DNA of 6,882 nt from an uncultured Acholeplasmatales bacterium (GTDB lineage: Bacteria; Bacillota_I; Bacilli_A; ML615J-28; CAG-698). Both the position numbers and the translations under genes were made by a program. The stretch covers positions 1 through 6,882 of the forward strand of contig CALEGD010000011.1 of the NCBI GenBank assembly GCA_937877075.1, written 5' to 3'. The stretch's first letter is position 1. Every line of letters begins with the position of its first letter. The notes beneath the pieces are model-generated. The model ran no database searches and was not told where the DNA came from. It was given only the letters and a program-made list of their open reading frames with translations. Positions 1 to 5,108 of this stretch are shown in pieces.

Positions 1-2
1 AT

Positions 3-647
3 AAGTACGGAGAACCGGATCTAGAAAATGTTGCTGCACTTGATATAAAACTATTTAATGAGCATCTATTAGCCTTAATACAAGGAGAGGAAGTAGAACT
101 TCCGGTCTTTGATTTTAAATTAGGCAAGCGAGTAAAAGGACCTAAAGTTAAAATCCCTCAAGATACTCCGATTATCATTGAAGGTATTCATGCATTAAAT
201 GAGCAACTAACAATCTCGATACCGAAGCATCAGAAGTTTAAGATTTATATTAGCCCGACACCCCAAGTTAATATCGATAATCACAATCCGATTTCTGCTT
301 CGGAAATCCGAATGTTGCGAAGAATTGTTCGTGATGCCCGCTTCCGGAAAACCCCGCCTTCGGAAACGATTGCGATGTGGCCTTCGGTTCGTCGAGGTGA
401 ATTTAAATGGATATATCCATATCAAGAACAAGCTGATTTCATCTTTAATACTGAACTTACCTATGAACTTGGCGTTATGAAAAAGTATGCTTTACCGATT
501 TTGGAAGCTATTGACCGTAACGATGAATATTTTATACAAGCTAATCGGCTTGTAAAGTTTTTGAAGTATATTAAAGATATAGACGATCGTTTTGTTCCCT
601 GCAACTCTCTCTTGCGGGAGTTTATCGGCGACAGTTGTTTTTACTAG
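3..647 (+). CDS. Nucleoside (uridine-type) kinase, C-terminal part, 5' end outside window
   Basis: This open frame enters from the left edge and encodes the last 214 residues of a cytosolic nucleoside kinase of the P-loop uridine kinase/phosphoribulokinase class. In Bacillota this class often carries an N-terminal TGS domain and is about 550 residues long. Visible signatures are IIIEGIHALN (a Walker B-like strand), the NHNPIS segment, RRIVRDARFR, PPSETIAMWPSVRRGE, the YPYQEQADFIFN stretch, and the C-terminal LLREFIGDS. The Walker A loop and any TGS domain lie upstream and cannot be checked. The gene ends in TAG, and the flavin reductase ATG follows 7 bases later, so the two are probably co-transcribed. 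Composition is clearly less AT-rich than the genes from 1646 on. The family call is firm; the preferred nucleoside cannot be read from this fragment. Confidence 0.9.
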   Translation, partial: KYGEPDLENVAALDIKLFNEHLLALIQGEEVELPVFDFKLGKRVKGPKVKIPQDTPIIIEGIHALNEQLTISIPKHQKFKIYISPTPQVNIDNHNPISASEIRMLRRIVRDARFRKTPPSETIAMWPSVRRGEFKWIYPYQEQADFIFNTELTYELGVMKKYALPILEAIDRNDEYFIQANRLVKFLKYIKDIDDRFVPCNSLLREFIGDSCFY

Positions 648-654
648 GTGAGAT

Positions 655-1158
655 ATGAAAGCAAAAGATATTTATTCCTTTAGTGAAAATATTTTTAAAC
701 TCTTGGATAAGGATTCAGCCCTGCTTACCGCCGGAAACTTGGATAGCTTTAATGCTATGACCATTTCTTGGGCTTCTATTGGTTCGCTTTGGCGTCGTAA
801 TATTATTACCGTATACGTACGCCCTTCCCGTTTTACCTTTCAATTTATTGCAAAACAGCCTTATTTTACAGTTTCCTTCTTTCCTGAAAATTATCAGGAT
901 AAACTAACTTATCTTGGTACACATAGTGGACGCGAAGAAGATAAAATTAAAAAATGTAACTTAACACCGATTCCCGCAAAAAACAATGCCGTAACGTATT
1001 CGGAAGCCCGTTTGACTTTTGTCTGCAAGAAACTATACGAATATGATCTTAATCCTGAACAGATTCCGGAAACAATCAGAAATCGTTTCTATTTACAGAA
1101 AGATTATCACCGGGTCTTTGTCGGTGAAATAGTTCAATTTTTGGAAGAAAATGAATAA
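655..1158 (+). CDS. Flavin reductase-like, FMN-binding split-barrel protein
   Basis: A complete 167-residue protein of the flavin reductase-like domain family, which binds FMN in a split barrel and usually reduces flavin with NAD(P)H or acts as a small flavoprotein. Supporting motifs are NAMTISW (33-39) in the flavin-contacting strand, VRPSR (55-59), the FTVSFF strand (71-76), SGREEDK (91-97), and the late strand YHRVFVGEI (151-159). There is no signal peptide or membrane segment, so it is cytosolic. The ATG at 655 is supported by AGGTGAG overlapping the stop codon of the kinase gene, which suggests translational coupling. A strong terminator begins at its stop codon, so it is the last gene of the operon. 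The physiological substrate is not evident. Codon and base use match the upstream kinase and not the accessory genes downstream. Confidence 0.9.
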   Translation: MKAKDIYSFSENIFKLLDKDSALLTAGNLDSFNAMTISWASIGSLWRRNIITVYVRPSRFTFQFIAKQPYFTVSFFPENYQDKLTYLGTHSGREEDKIKKCNLTPIPAKNNAVTYSEARLTFVCKKLYEYDLNPEQIPETIRNRFYLQKDYHRVFVGEIVQFLEENE

Positions 1159-1184
1159 AAAAACCGAGACGTCTCGGTTTTTTT
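1157..1184. terminator. Perfect palindromic bidirectional intrinsic terminator
   Basis: Seven A, then ACCGAGAC/GTCTCGGT, then seven T (A and T runs counted with their shared flanking bases) form a perfect 28-base palindrome that starts within the flavin reductase stop codon. It gives a GC-core stem followed by a T run on both strands. It can therefore end the kinase/flavin reductase operon on the plus strand and the convergent LacI-type remnant, whose stop is at 1187-1189, on the minus strand. Confidence 0.93.
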
Positions 1185-1186
1185 GC

Positions 1187-1393
1187 TTACTTGGTTGTTT
1201 CTCTTTCTCTTAAAGATACCTTAATTATTTTGTGTTGTTCGGGAATTTCTTTTCTGTTAATCAGTTTTAAAAGAGTAGCTGTTGCTTCCACTCCGATGTA
1301 TTTAATTGGTTGAGAAATAACAGTCAAGGCCGGATAAATCCATTTAGACATCGGCAGTCCATTTCTTCTTTGAACATAAAATACCTTAATAAA
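1187..1393 (-). pseudogene. LacI/GalR-family regulator, C-terminal remnant
   Basis: Reading the minus strand from about 1393 down to the TAA at 1187-1189 gives a 68-codon open frame. Its last ~58 residues look like the end of a LacI/GalR-family sugar-responsive repressor: LPMSKWIYPALTVISQPI, then GVEATATLLKLIN, then the terminal SLRERETT. In the family, the segment corresponding to P-LTVI-QPI-GVEA lies at the end of the periplasmic-binding-protein-like sensor domain, which suits its position here. The DNA-binding domain and most of the sensor domain are absent. A TGA sits just upstream at 1394-1396, and there is no ribosome binding site, only an internal Met at 1349-1351. The sequence turns AT-rich and unrelated just upstream, so I infer truncation by deletion or insertion. 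Its base composition matches the left-hand backbone genes. Confidence 0.82.
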
Positions 1394-1480
1394 TCATCTA
1401 TAAAGCAATAAAACCGAGATTATTCGGTTTTTTCTTTTCTAGGTGTTTCCTTCATTTATAGATAATTGAATTTATTAAAG
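1384..1480. repeat. Imperfect inverted repeat around the second terminator
   Basis: TTAATAAAT (1386-1394) and ATCTATAAA (1396-1404) on the left are the exact reverse complements of ATTTATTAA (1470-1478) and TTTATAGAT (1455-1463) on the right, in matching nested order. One unpaired base interrupts the left arm and six the right. The arms enclose the hairpin at 1410-1433. The DNA is AT-rich, so part of this could be chance, but two nested 9-base perfect matches at the broken LacI end are suggestive of element ends or a large cruciform. Confidence 0.5.
1410..1433 (+). terminator. Second intrinsic terminator, similar to the one at 1157
   Basis: AAAACCGA (1410-1417) pairs with TCGGTTTT (1424-1431) around a six-base loop, and T-rich sequence follows on the plus strand (TTTTTTCTTTTCT). 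Its stem core matches that of the 1157-1184 terminator. No plus-strand gene lies between the two terminators, so this one may belong to a lost gene or shield the downstream region from read-through. Confidence 0.75.
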
Positions 1481-1551
1481 AGTTGATATGGGTTTACTTA
1501 GTTATTCTTTATTGATACTTAGAAAATTTGGTTTTTATATAAATTCAAATA

Positions 1552-1560
1552 TGATATAAT
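1552..1560 (+). promoter_or_regulatory. Extended -10 promoter for the RtcB gene
   Basis: TGATATAAT is a perfect extended -10 element (TGnTATAAT) 86 bases before the RtcB start. No good -35 lies at 17 bases; TTGGTT at 1528-1533 is about 21 bases away. Extended -10 promoters tolerate a poor -35. Predicted transcription start is near 1567, giving a leader of about 80 bases. The rest of the 1434-1645 gap holds no open frame that I recognise. Confidence 0.6.
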
Positions 1561-1574
1561 TAATGGAGTTCAAT

Positions 1575-1595
1575 TGATAAATTAATAATTTATCA
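1575..1595 (+). promoter_or_regulatory. Perfect dyad in the RtcB leader
   Basis: TGATAAATT (1575-1583) and AATTTATCA (1587-1595) are exact reverse complements around AAT, just after the predicted transcription start. TTGATA (1574-1579) can alternatively pair with TATCAA (1598-1603). It could be an operator or a leader hairpin. There is no T run, so it is not a terminator. Confidence 0.45.
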
Positions 1596-1645
1596 TCTAT
1601 CAATATTCATTTTTATTTATATTATTAAAGTGTAATGAGGAATTT

Positions 1646-2863
1646 ATGAAAATAATAGAAGGAAAATTCAATAACGCGATAATTTATACTGATAATTTTG
1701 ATGAATCAACATCTTCGCAAATTATTCAACTTTTAGATCAAGATTTTACAAAAGATTTAAAAATTAGAATTATGCCAGATTGCCATGCTGGTATGGGATG
1801 CGTTATCGGAACTACAATGACGGTCAAGGATAAAATAGTACCTAACCTAGTAGGCGTCGATATTGGGTGTGGAATGTTAACGGTAAAACTAGGCAGGATT
1901 AATTTAGAGCTTGTATCAATCGATAAGTTTATCTCAGAAAATATACCATACGGCATGAATGTTCATAATGAAGAACAAGAAATTGATGTTGATATTACTA
2001 AATTAAGATGCTGGAACAAAATAGACAATCATTCTCATTTCTATAAAAGTATGGGCTCCCTAGGTGGGGGAAATCATTTTATTGAAATTGATGAAGATGA
2101 TGAAAAGAATAAATATTTAATAATTCATACGGGATCAAGGAACTTAGGTTTAAAAGTAGCAAATTATTATCAATCTAAAGCAATTGAATATCACCATAAT
2201 AAACTTTTCAACAAATCAGAAATAATAGAACAAATGATCAAAGAATATAAAAAGCAAGGCAGAGAAAAAGAAATACAAGGTAGACTAAAAGAAATTAGTC
2301 AAATTGACGTCAAAATAGATATTCCTAATGATTTATGTTATCTAGAAGGGGAACTATTCAATGACTACCTTCATGATATGGAAATAGTTCAAAGATATGC
2401 AAGCGGAAATAGAAAAACTATTTGTGAATCAATATTAATAAAATTAAAAATCAATCTAGCAAAAGTAAATTATTTTGAAACAATTCATAATTATATAAAT
2501 ATGAACGATATGATACTTAGAAAGGGGGCAATAAGTGCCTATAAAGATGAAATGGTACTAATTCCAATAAATATGCGTGATGGTTGTATCATAGCAAAAG
2601 GAAAAGGAAATAAAGATTTTAATTTCTCTGCACCCCATGGCGCCGGAAGAATATTGTCAAGATTAAAAGCTAAGGATGTCATTTCTTTAAAAGAATTTAA
2701 AGATTCGATGAAAGGCATTTATTCTACCACGATTTCTAAAAATACAATTGATGAATCGCCTTTTGTATATAAACCAATGGAAGAAATTATTGAAAATATT
2801 AAAGAAACTGTAGAAATAATTAAAATTATTAAACCGATTTACAATTTTAAAGCTCAAGAATAA
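1646..2863 (+). CDS. rtcB: RtcB-family RNA-splicing ligase
   Basis: A complete 405-residue protein, close to the length of E. coli RtcB. RtcB joins RNA ends bearing 2',3'-cyclic phosphate or 3'-phosphate to 5'-OH ends, using GTP and Mn2+ through a covalent guanylyl-histidine. The motifs are in order: MPDCHAGMG (43-51), GVDIGCGM (70-77, with metal ligands Asp72 and Cys75), GGGNHFIE (140-147), HTGSRN (161-166), ETIHNY (278-283), RKGAISA (292-298), NMRDG (309-313), APHGAGR (329-335, His331 being the likely guanylylated residue) and DESPFVYK (369-376). All expected metal and GMP residues appear present. The ATG at 1646 follows GAGG at the normal distance. No archease, RtcA, RtcR or PrfH gene is adjacent, so its RNA substrate is unknown. 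It is strongly AT-rich, unlike the two genes to the left. Confidence 0.95.
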   Translation: MKIIEGKFNNAIIYTDNFDESTSSQIIQLLDQDFTKDLKIRIMPDCHAGMGCVIGTTMTVKDKIVPNLVGVDIGCGMLTVKLGRINLELVSIDKFISENIPYGMNVHNEEQEIDVDITKLRCWNKIDNHSHFYKSMGSLGGGNHFIEIDEDDEKNKYLIIHTGSRNLGLKVANYYQSKAIEYHHNKLFNKSEIIEQMIKEYKKQGREKEIQGRLKEISQIDVKIDIPNDLCYLEGELFNDYLHDMEIVQRYASGNRKTICESILIKLKINLAKVNYFETIHNYINMNDMILRKGAISAYKDEMVLIPINMRDGCIIAKGKGNKDFNFSAPHGAGRILSRLKAKDVISLKEFKDSMKGIYSTTISKNTIDESPFVYKPMEEIIENIKETVEIIKIIKPIYNFKAQE

Positions 2864-2965
2864 GAAAAGGTTGTCAATCTGATCAAATTGCGATGTCTGG
2901 ATTAAATATATTAAGAGGTATATAGAAATTTGTTTTAGTAAAAAAATAAGGATTGGAAAATTAAT

Positions 2966-3090
2966 ATGGATTTTTATTTAAGAGAAGGAACAGCAGAGGA
3001 TGCTGAACAAAAAGGTAATCTGTGGGTTTATTAGTTATAGAAATCCGAAATTATAATAAAATTATACATTACTTTAAAAAGTACTCATAA
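2966..3090 (+). pseudogene. Decayed GNAT-type acetyltransferase (N-terminal stub, possible C-terminal scrap)
   Basis: The ATG at 2966 opens 22 codons beginning MDFYLREGTAEDAEQKGNLW and ending at TAG 3032-3034. The start resembles the first strand and helix of GNAT N-acetyltransferases (the R-A-T-EDAEQ type of opening). The acetyl-CoA-binding core (Q/RxxGxG/A) is missing. Shifting one frame at 3025 gives GLLVIEIRNYNKIIHYFKKY up to TAA 3088-3090, faintly like the late NK-A--FY-K-GF segment of the same fold, so the gene may have suffered an internal deletion plus frameshift. The N-terminal match is moderate and the C-terminal one weak. A hairpin terminator follows directly, as expected at an old gene end. 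The upstream stretch 2864-2965 holds no recognisable gene; no clear terminator follows RtcB before this. Confidence 0.5.
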
Positions 3091-3128
3091 GAATAGATAA
3101 AAATCTAGTCCTATTGAGTTATTTTTTT
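3083..3128 (+). terminator. Hairpin with T-run before the XRE gene
   Basis: ACTCA (3083-3087) pairs with TGAGT (3115-3119), and inside it TAGAT (3094-3098) pairs with ATCTA (3103-3107) around AAAA, leaving a near-symmetric internal loop. Seven T follow at 3122-3128. It probably ends transcripts from RtcB or from the lost acetyltransferase gene. The stem is interrupted and AT-rich, so strength is uncertain. Confidence 0.55.
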
Positions 3129-3174
3129 GTCAATTATTATGTAGAATTGAAACATAGCAAAGGAGGAGTATCAG

Positions 3175-3789
3175 ATGGATACGATTAAAATTGGAGAATT
3201 TCTTAAAGCTTTAAGAAAAGCCAAAGGATATACTCAAGAAGAGGTTGCAAACCAATTAGTACTATCACCAAAAACTATTTCTAGATGGGAAAATGGAATT
3301 GGAATCCCAGACATAAATATCATATCTGCCGTGGCTGATTTTTATGATGTTACAGTTGACGAGTTATTAAAAGGAGAAAGATACACAGAAAAGCAATTAC
3401 AATTAAGTGAGCAAACCAGCAAGTTGAAAAATGATAATAAAGTAAAAGTAATAATGAATAATGTAATTCATAAATACAATATTTATTTTATTAGTTCATT
3501 ATCAATTATTGGAGGGACATTACTTTTAGCGATTATTTTTGGATTCACTATTAATGAAGTGGTTGCCATATTTTTAATGTTTTTAGGTGTGGTAATAGGT
3601 GGAGTGATAATAATTATTGCCAATTCTGAAGTCAAAAGAATCTTAACTGATAATAATGAAGAATGCTTAGAAGAAGGTATCAAAAAAACTAATCGAGAAA
3701 TAAGAAGAAGAAATGTTTTGTTTTTAGATTTATTAGTAGTAACAATTATTATTGAATTGATTACTTTTAATATATTTCTAATTAGTTAG
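3175..3789 (+). CDS. XRE-family regulator with C-terminal membrane segments
   Basis: A 204-residue protein with an N-terminal Cro/C1-type helix-turn-helix (about 5-65): IGEFLKALRKAKGYTQEEVA, then LSPKTISRWENGIGIPD, then the closing YDVTVDELL. A polar linker (66-100) rich in Lys/Asn/Gln leads into hydrophobic helices at about 103-124, 128-149 and 180-203. It is therefore a membrane-tethered DNA-binding protein, which in this family normally senses a membrane-side signal or its membrane partner; that role is inferred. The start has an ideal AAGGAGGAG just upstream. The stop codon overlaps the AGGAGG of the next gene, so the two are co-translated. No convincing -35/-10 pair was found upstream; TAGAAT at 3142-3147 is a possible -10. 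The ligand and regulon are unknown. Confidence 0.88.
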   Translation: MDTIKIGEFLKALRKAKGYTQEEVANQLVLSPKTISRWENGIGIPDINIISAVADFYDVTVDELLKGERYTEKQLQLSEQTSKLKNDNKVKVIMNNVIHKYNIYFISSLSIIGGTLLLAIIFGFTINEVVAIFLMFLGVVIGGVIIIIANSEVKRILTDNNEECLEEGIKKTNREIRRRNVLFLDLLVVTIIIELITFNIFLIS

Positions 3790-3800
3790 GAGGATAAAAC

Positions 3801-4340
3801 ATGACAAATGAAAAAAACATCTTATTAGTAGGTTCTATCTTTGTATTTGTGTTGTTATTCTGCTACTTGATATTTAGAAAATATTATTCTAATTATGAAT
3901 TAAAAAATGATTTAAAGAAACTTAATAATCACTTATCCTTAATGGCTATAATTCTTGCTTTTTTCTCAATTATGTTTATTATTAATGTTAGTATTAAAAC
4001 TGAAATTGAGTTTATTAGTAATGGATACGACATAATAAAATATGAAGCATGGATTTTCTCTTATTTTTATAATTTAGATCAAGGCTATACTTTTAGAGGA
4101 ATAAGCATTGGATTACTTGTGTTTTCAATTACTGGATTAGTTGTATCTGTAAAATATAAAAAGGCAACGTTCATTTTGATATCAACTATAATCGGAATAA
4201 TCTCATCAATTTTATCAAATTTTGATGTTGAAAAAAATCAATATTTTGTTAGTGTCTATTCAATACTATCATTAGTAATTTTATTTATCATTATAATTCT
4301 TCTGTTTATTAATGAAAAGATTTATAAAACGGATAACTAA
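3801..4340 (+). CDS. Unrecognised five-helix membrane protein, partner of the XRE regulator
   Basis: I do not recognise a family for this 179-residue protein. Five hydrophobic stretches are visible at about 8-25, 46-63, 100-117, 122-140 and 148-170. They are separated by a Lys/Asn-rich loop (26-45) and a longer loop (64-99) with aromatic and acidic residues (YEAWIFSYFYNLDQGY). There are no obvious catalytic motifs and no cysteine pairs. The ATG lies 8 bases after AGGAGG, which overlaps the stop of the XRE gene, so they form one operon and probably one functional unit such as a sensor/regulator or immunity-type membrane protein. That function is an inference from context only. The protein ends in a short basic tail. 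Confidence 0.75.
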   Translation: MTNEKNILLVGSIFVFVLLFCYLIFRKYYSNYELKNDLKKLNNHLSLMAIILAFFSIMFIINVSIKTEIEFISNGYDIIKYEAWIFSYFYNLDQGYTFRGISIGLLVFSITGLVVSVKYKKATFILISTIIGIISSILSNFDVEKNQYFVSVYSILSLVILFIIIILLFINEKIYKTDN

Positions 4341-4348
4341 ATAAATTG

Positions 4349-4354
4349 TATAAT
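4349..4354 (+). promoter_or_regulatory. Candidate -10 element ahead of the flavodoxin gene
   Basis: A perfect TATAAT lies just after the membrane protein stop and 41 bases before the chosen flavodoxin start. No recognisable -35 sits at the right distance, so it may only be chance in AT-rich DNA. If real, the flavodoxin can be expressed apart from the XRE pair. Confidence 0.3.
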
Positions 4355-4394
4355 AATGGACAGTAGGCAAATTAAAATTAAAGGAGTGGAAATA

Positions 4395-4868
4395 ATGAAA
4401 ATAGGGATAATTGTATATTCATATACTGGTCATACCCTTACTGTTGCTAAGAGGTTAAAGGAAGCAATTATCGATAAAGGGCATGAGGTTAGTATTGAAT
4501 TAGTAGAACCAATGATTAATGAACCAGGACCATCAACGAAAGTTCTATTGAAAACTTCACCAGATCTTTCTATATATGATTTTGTTATTTTTGGATCGCC
4601 GGTTCAAGCTTTTACCCTAGCTGGAGTAATGAAGAAATATTTATCAAGTCTTCACAATTTTGAGGATAAAAGCGGATATTGTTTTGTAACTAGATATTTT
4701 AAGAGGAAGTGGCTTGGTGGAAGTAAAGCAATCAATTGGATTGAAACTAAATGCCAAGAAAAAGGTATTAAGATATTAGATAGTTCTATGATTAGTTGGT
4801 CAAGTAAAAATCTTGACGATGATATAAGTAGCCTGGTATATAGGCTTAGCAATATCAAATATATTTAG
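4395..4868 (+). CDS. Small flavodoxin-family protein
   Basis: A 157-residue flavodoxin-like fold protein that would bind FMN and carry electrons or reduce a small substrate. It opens with the strand MKIGIIVYSY followed by the phosphate-binding loop S-Y-T-G-H-T (residues 9-14), then has FGSPVQAF (66-73), the FMN-ring-flanking loop with VMKKYL after it, and the later loop CFVTRYF/WLGGSKA (96-112). Length fits short-chain flavodoxins. I chose ATG 4395 over the ATG at 4356 because AAAGGAGTGG sits at the right distance before it, and the flavodoxin first strand begins exactly there; the 13 extra codons from 4356 are not family-like. The upstream gap of 54 bases leaves co-transcription with the XRE-membrane pair open. 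The IS hairpin downstream probably terminates it. Electron donor and acceptor are unknown. Confidence 0.88.
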   Translation: MKIGIIVYSYTGHTLTVAKRLKEAIIDKGHEVSIELVEPMINEPGPSTKVLLKTSPDLSIYDFVIFGSPVQAFTLAGVMKKYLSSLHNFEDKSGYCFVTRYFKRKWLGGSKAINWIETKCQEKGIKILDSSMISWSSKNLDDDISSLVYRLSNIKYI

Positions 4869-4910
4869 TATAAGATTATAAATATATAACAAACCCTAAG
4901 GAATTGGTAT

Positions 4911-4977
4911 GATACTCTTAAAGTAGACAGTGAATTAAAATAAAAGTAATTCATTATCTATTTTAGGAGTATTTTTT
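4911..4977 (+). promoter_or_regulatory. Long leader hairpin masking the transposase RBS, with T-run
   Basis: Bases 4911-4937 pair with 4947-4973 around a nine-base loop: a 27-pair stem that I count as one C-A mismatch, four G-U pairs and otherwise Watson-Crick pairs. The right arm contains TAGGAG (4964-4969), the ribosome binding site of the OrfA start at 4980, and a run of six T follows the arm. In RNA it would hide the ribosome binding site and could act as a terminator for the flavodoxin transcript. Such protection against outside transcription is known for several insertion sequences. Confidence 0.7.
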
Positions 4978-4979
4978 AT

Positions 4980-5045
4980 ATGGGACGAAAAAGTAAATTT
5001 AGCAAAGAAATTAAAGTTAAAGTATGTGAAGATTTTATTGCATAA
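4980..5045 (+). pseudogene. IS3-type transposase OrfA, N-terminal stub
   Basis: The ATG at 4980 opens 21 codons starting MGRKSKFSKEIKVKVCEDF and ending in TAA at 5043-5045. This basic opening with F-S-K-E-(I/L/V)-K is typical of IS3-family OrfA proteins, where it leads into the DNA-binding helix-turn-helix. Here everything after the first helix is gone, so the stub cannot bind DNA or transpose. A normally placed TAGGAG precedes it inside the hairpin. Its last codons also provide the -35 region of the next promoter. Confidence 0.65.
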
Positions 5046-5066
5046 ATAAATAATTAATTATATAAT
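5038..5066 (+). promoter_or_regulatory. Promoter of the toxin-antitoxin operon
   Basis: TTGCAT (5038-5043) and a perfect TATAAT (5061-5066) are separated by exactly 17 bases. Start of transcription is predicted near 5073, about 36 bases before the antitoxin ATG. The -35 keeps only the TTG of the consensus and lies inside the transposase stub. Confidence 0.55.
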
Positions 5067-5078
5067 ATTAGTAGGAAA

Positions 5079-5093
5079 GTTGGAATTTCTAAC
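5079..5093. promoter_or_regulatory. Candidate operator dyad upstream of the antitoxin
   Basis: GTTGGAATTTCTAAC is a 15-base dyad with one asymmetric pair in each arm, just after the predicted transcription start and just before the ribosome binding site. AbrB-type antitoxins usually repress their own operon, so this is a natural candidate binding site. Assignment is inferred from position and symmetry. Confidence 0.4.
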
Positions 5094-5108
5094 AAAAAGG
5101 AGGTTATT

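Larger units (their letters stand above)
4905..5045 (+). mobile_element. Left-end remnant of an IS3-like insertion sequence
   Basis: This stretch holds an IS left-end-like sequence (CTTAAAGTAGACAGT, of the type seen at IS3/IS150-group ends), a long leader hairpin, and the first 21 codons of a transposase OrfA. The rest of the element, including the OrfB integrase (DDE) frame and the right end, is missing. The exact outer end is uncertain; TG dinucleotides at 4905 and 4910 are both possible starts. No target-site duplication can be assessed without the right end. Confidence 0.65.

Noticed and set aside
207..431. Minus-strand open frame inside the kinase gene
   Set aside because: It is antisense to the conserved kinase C-terminus and its product is low-complexity and Arg/Asn-rich.
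1738..1956. Minus-strand open frame within the RtcB gene
   Set aside because: It is antisense to conserved RtcB motifs, lacks a ribosome binding site and has no recognisable family.
2893..2925. Ten-codon open frame MSGLNILRGI after RtcB
   Set aside because: Too short, no ribosome binding site, and no resemblance to PrfH or another RtcB partner.
3127..3155. TTGTCA as a -35 for the XRE operon
   Set aside because: At 16-18 bases downstream the sequence (around AAACAT) does not resemble a -10, and the start would fall within the ribosome binding site.
3483..3683. Minus-strand open frame antisense to the XRE membrane segments
   Set aside because: A hydrophobic shadow of AT-rich helices, with no start signal of its own.
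4356..4394. Upstream in-frame ATG giving a flavodoxin 13 residues longer
   Set aside because: There is no ribosome binding site before 4356, the extra residues are not flavodoxin-like, and a good AAAGGAGTGG precedes the ATG at 4395.
4652..4858. Minus-strand open frame antisense to the flavodoxin
   Set aside because: Leu/Ser-rich shadow with no ribosome binding site and overlapping a well-supported gene.
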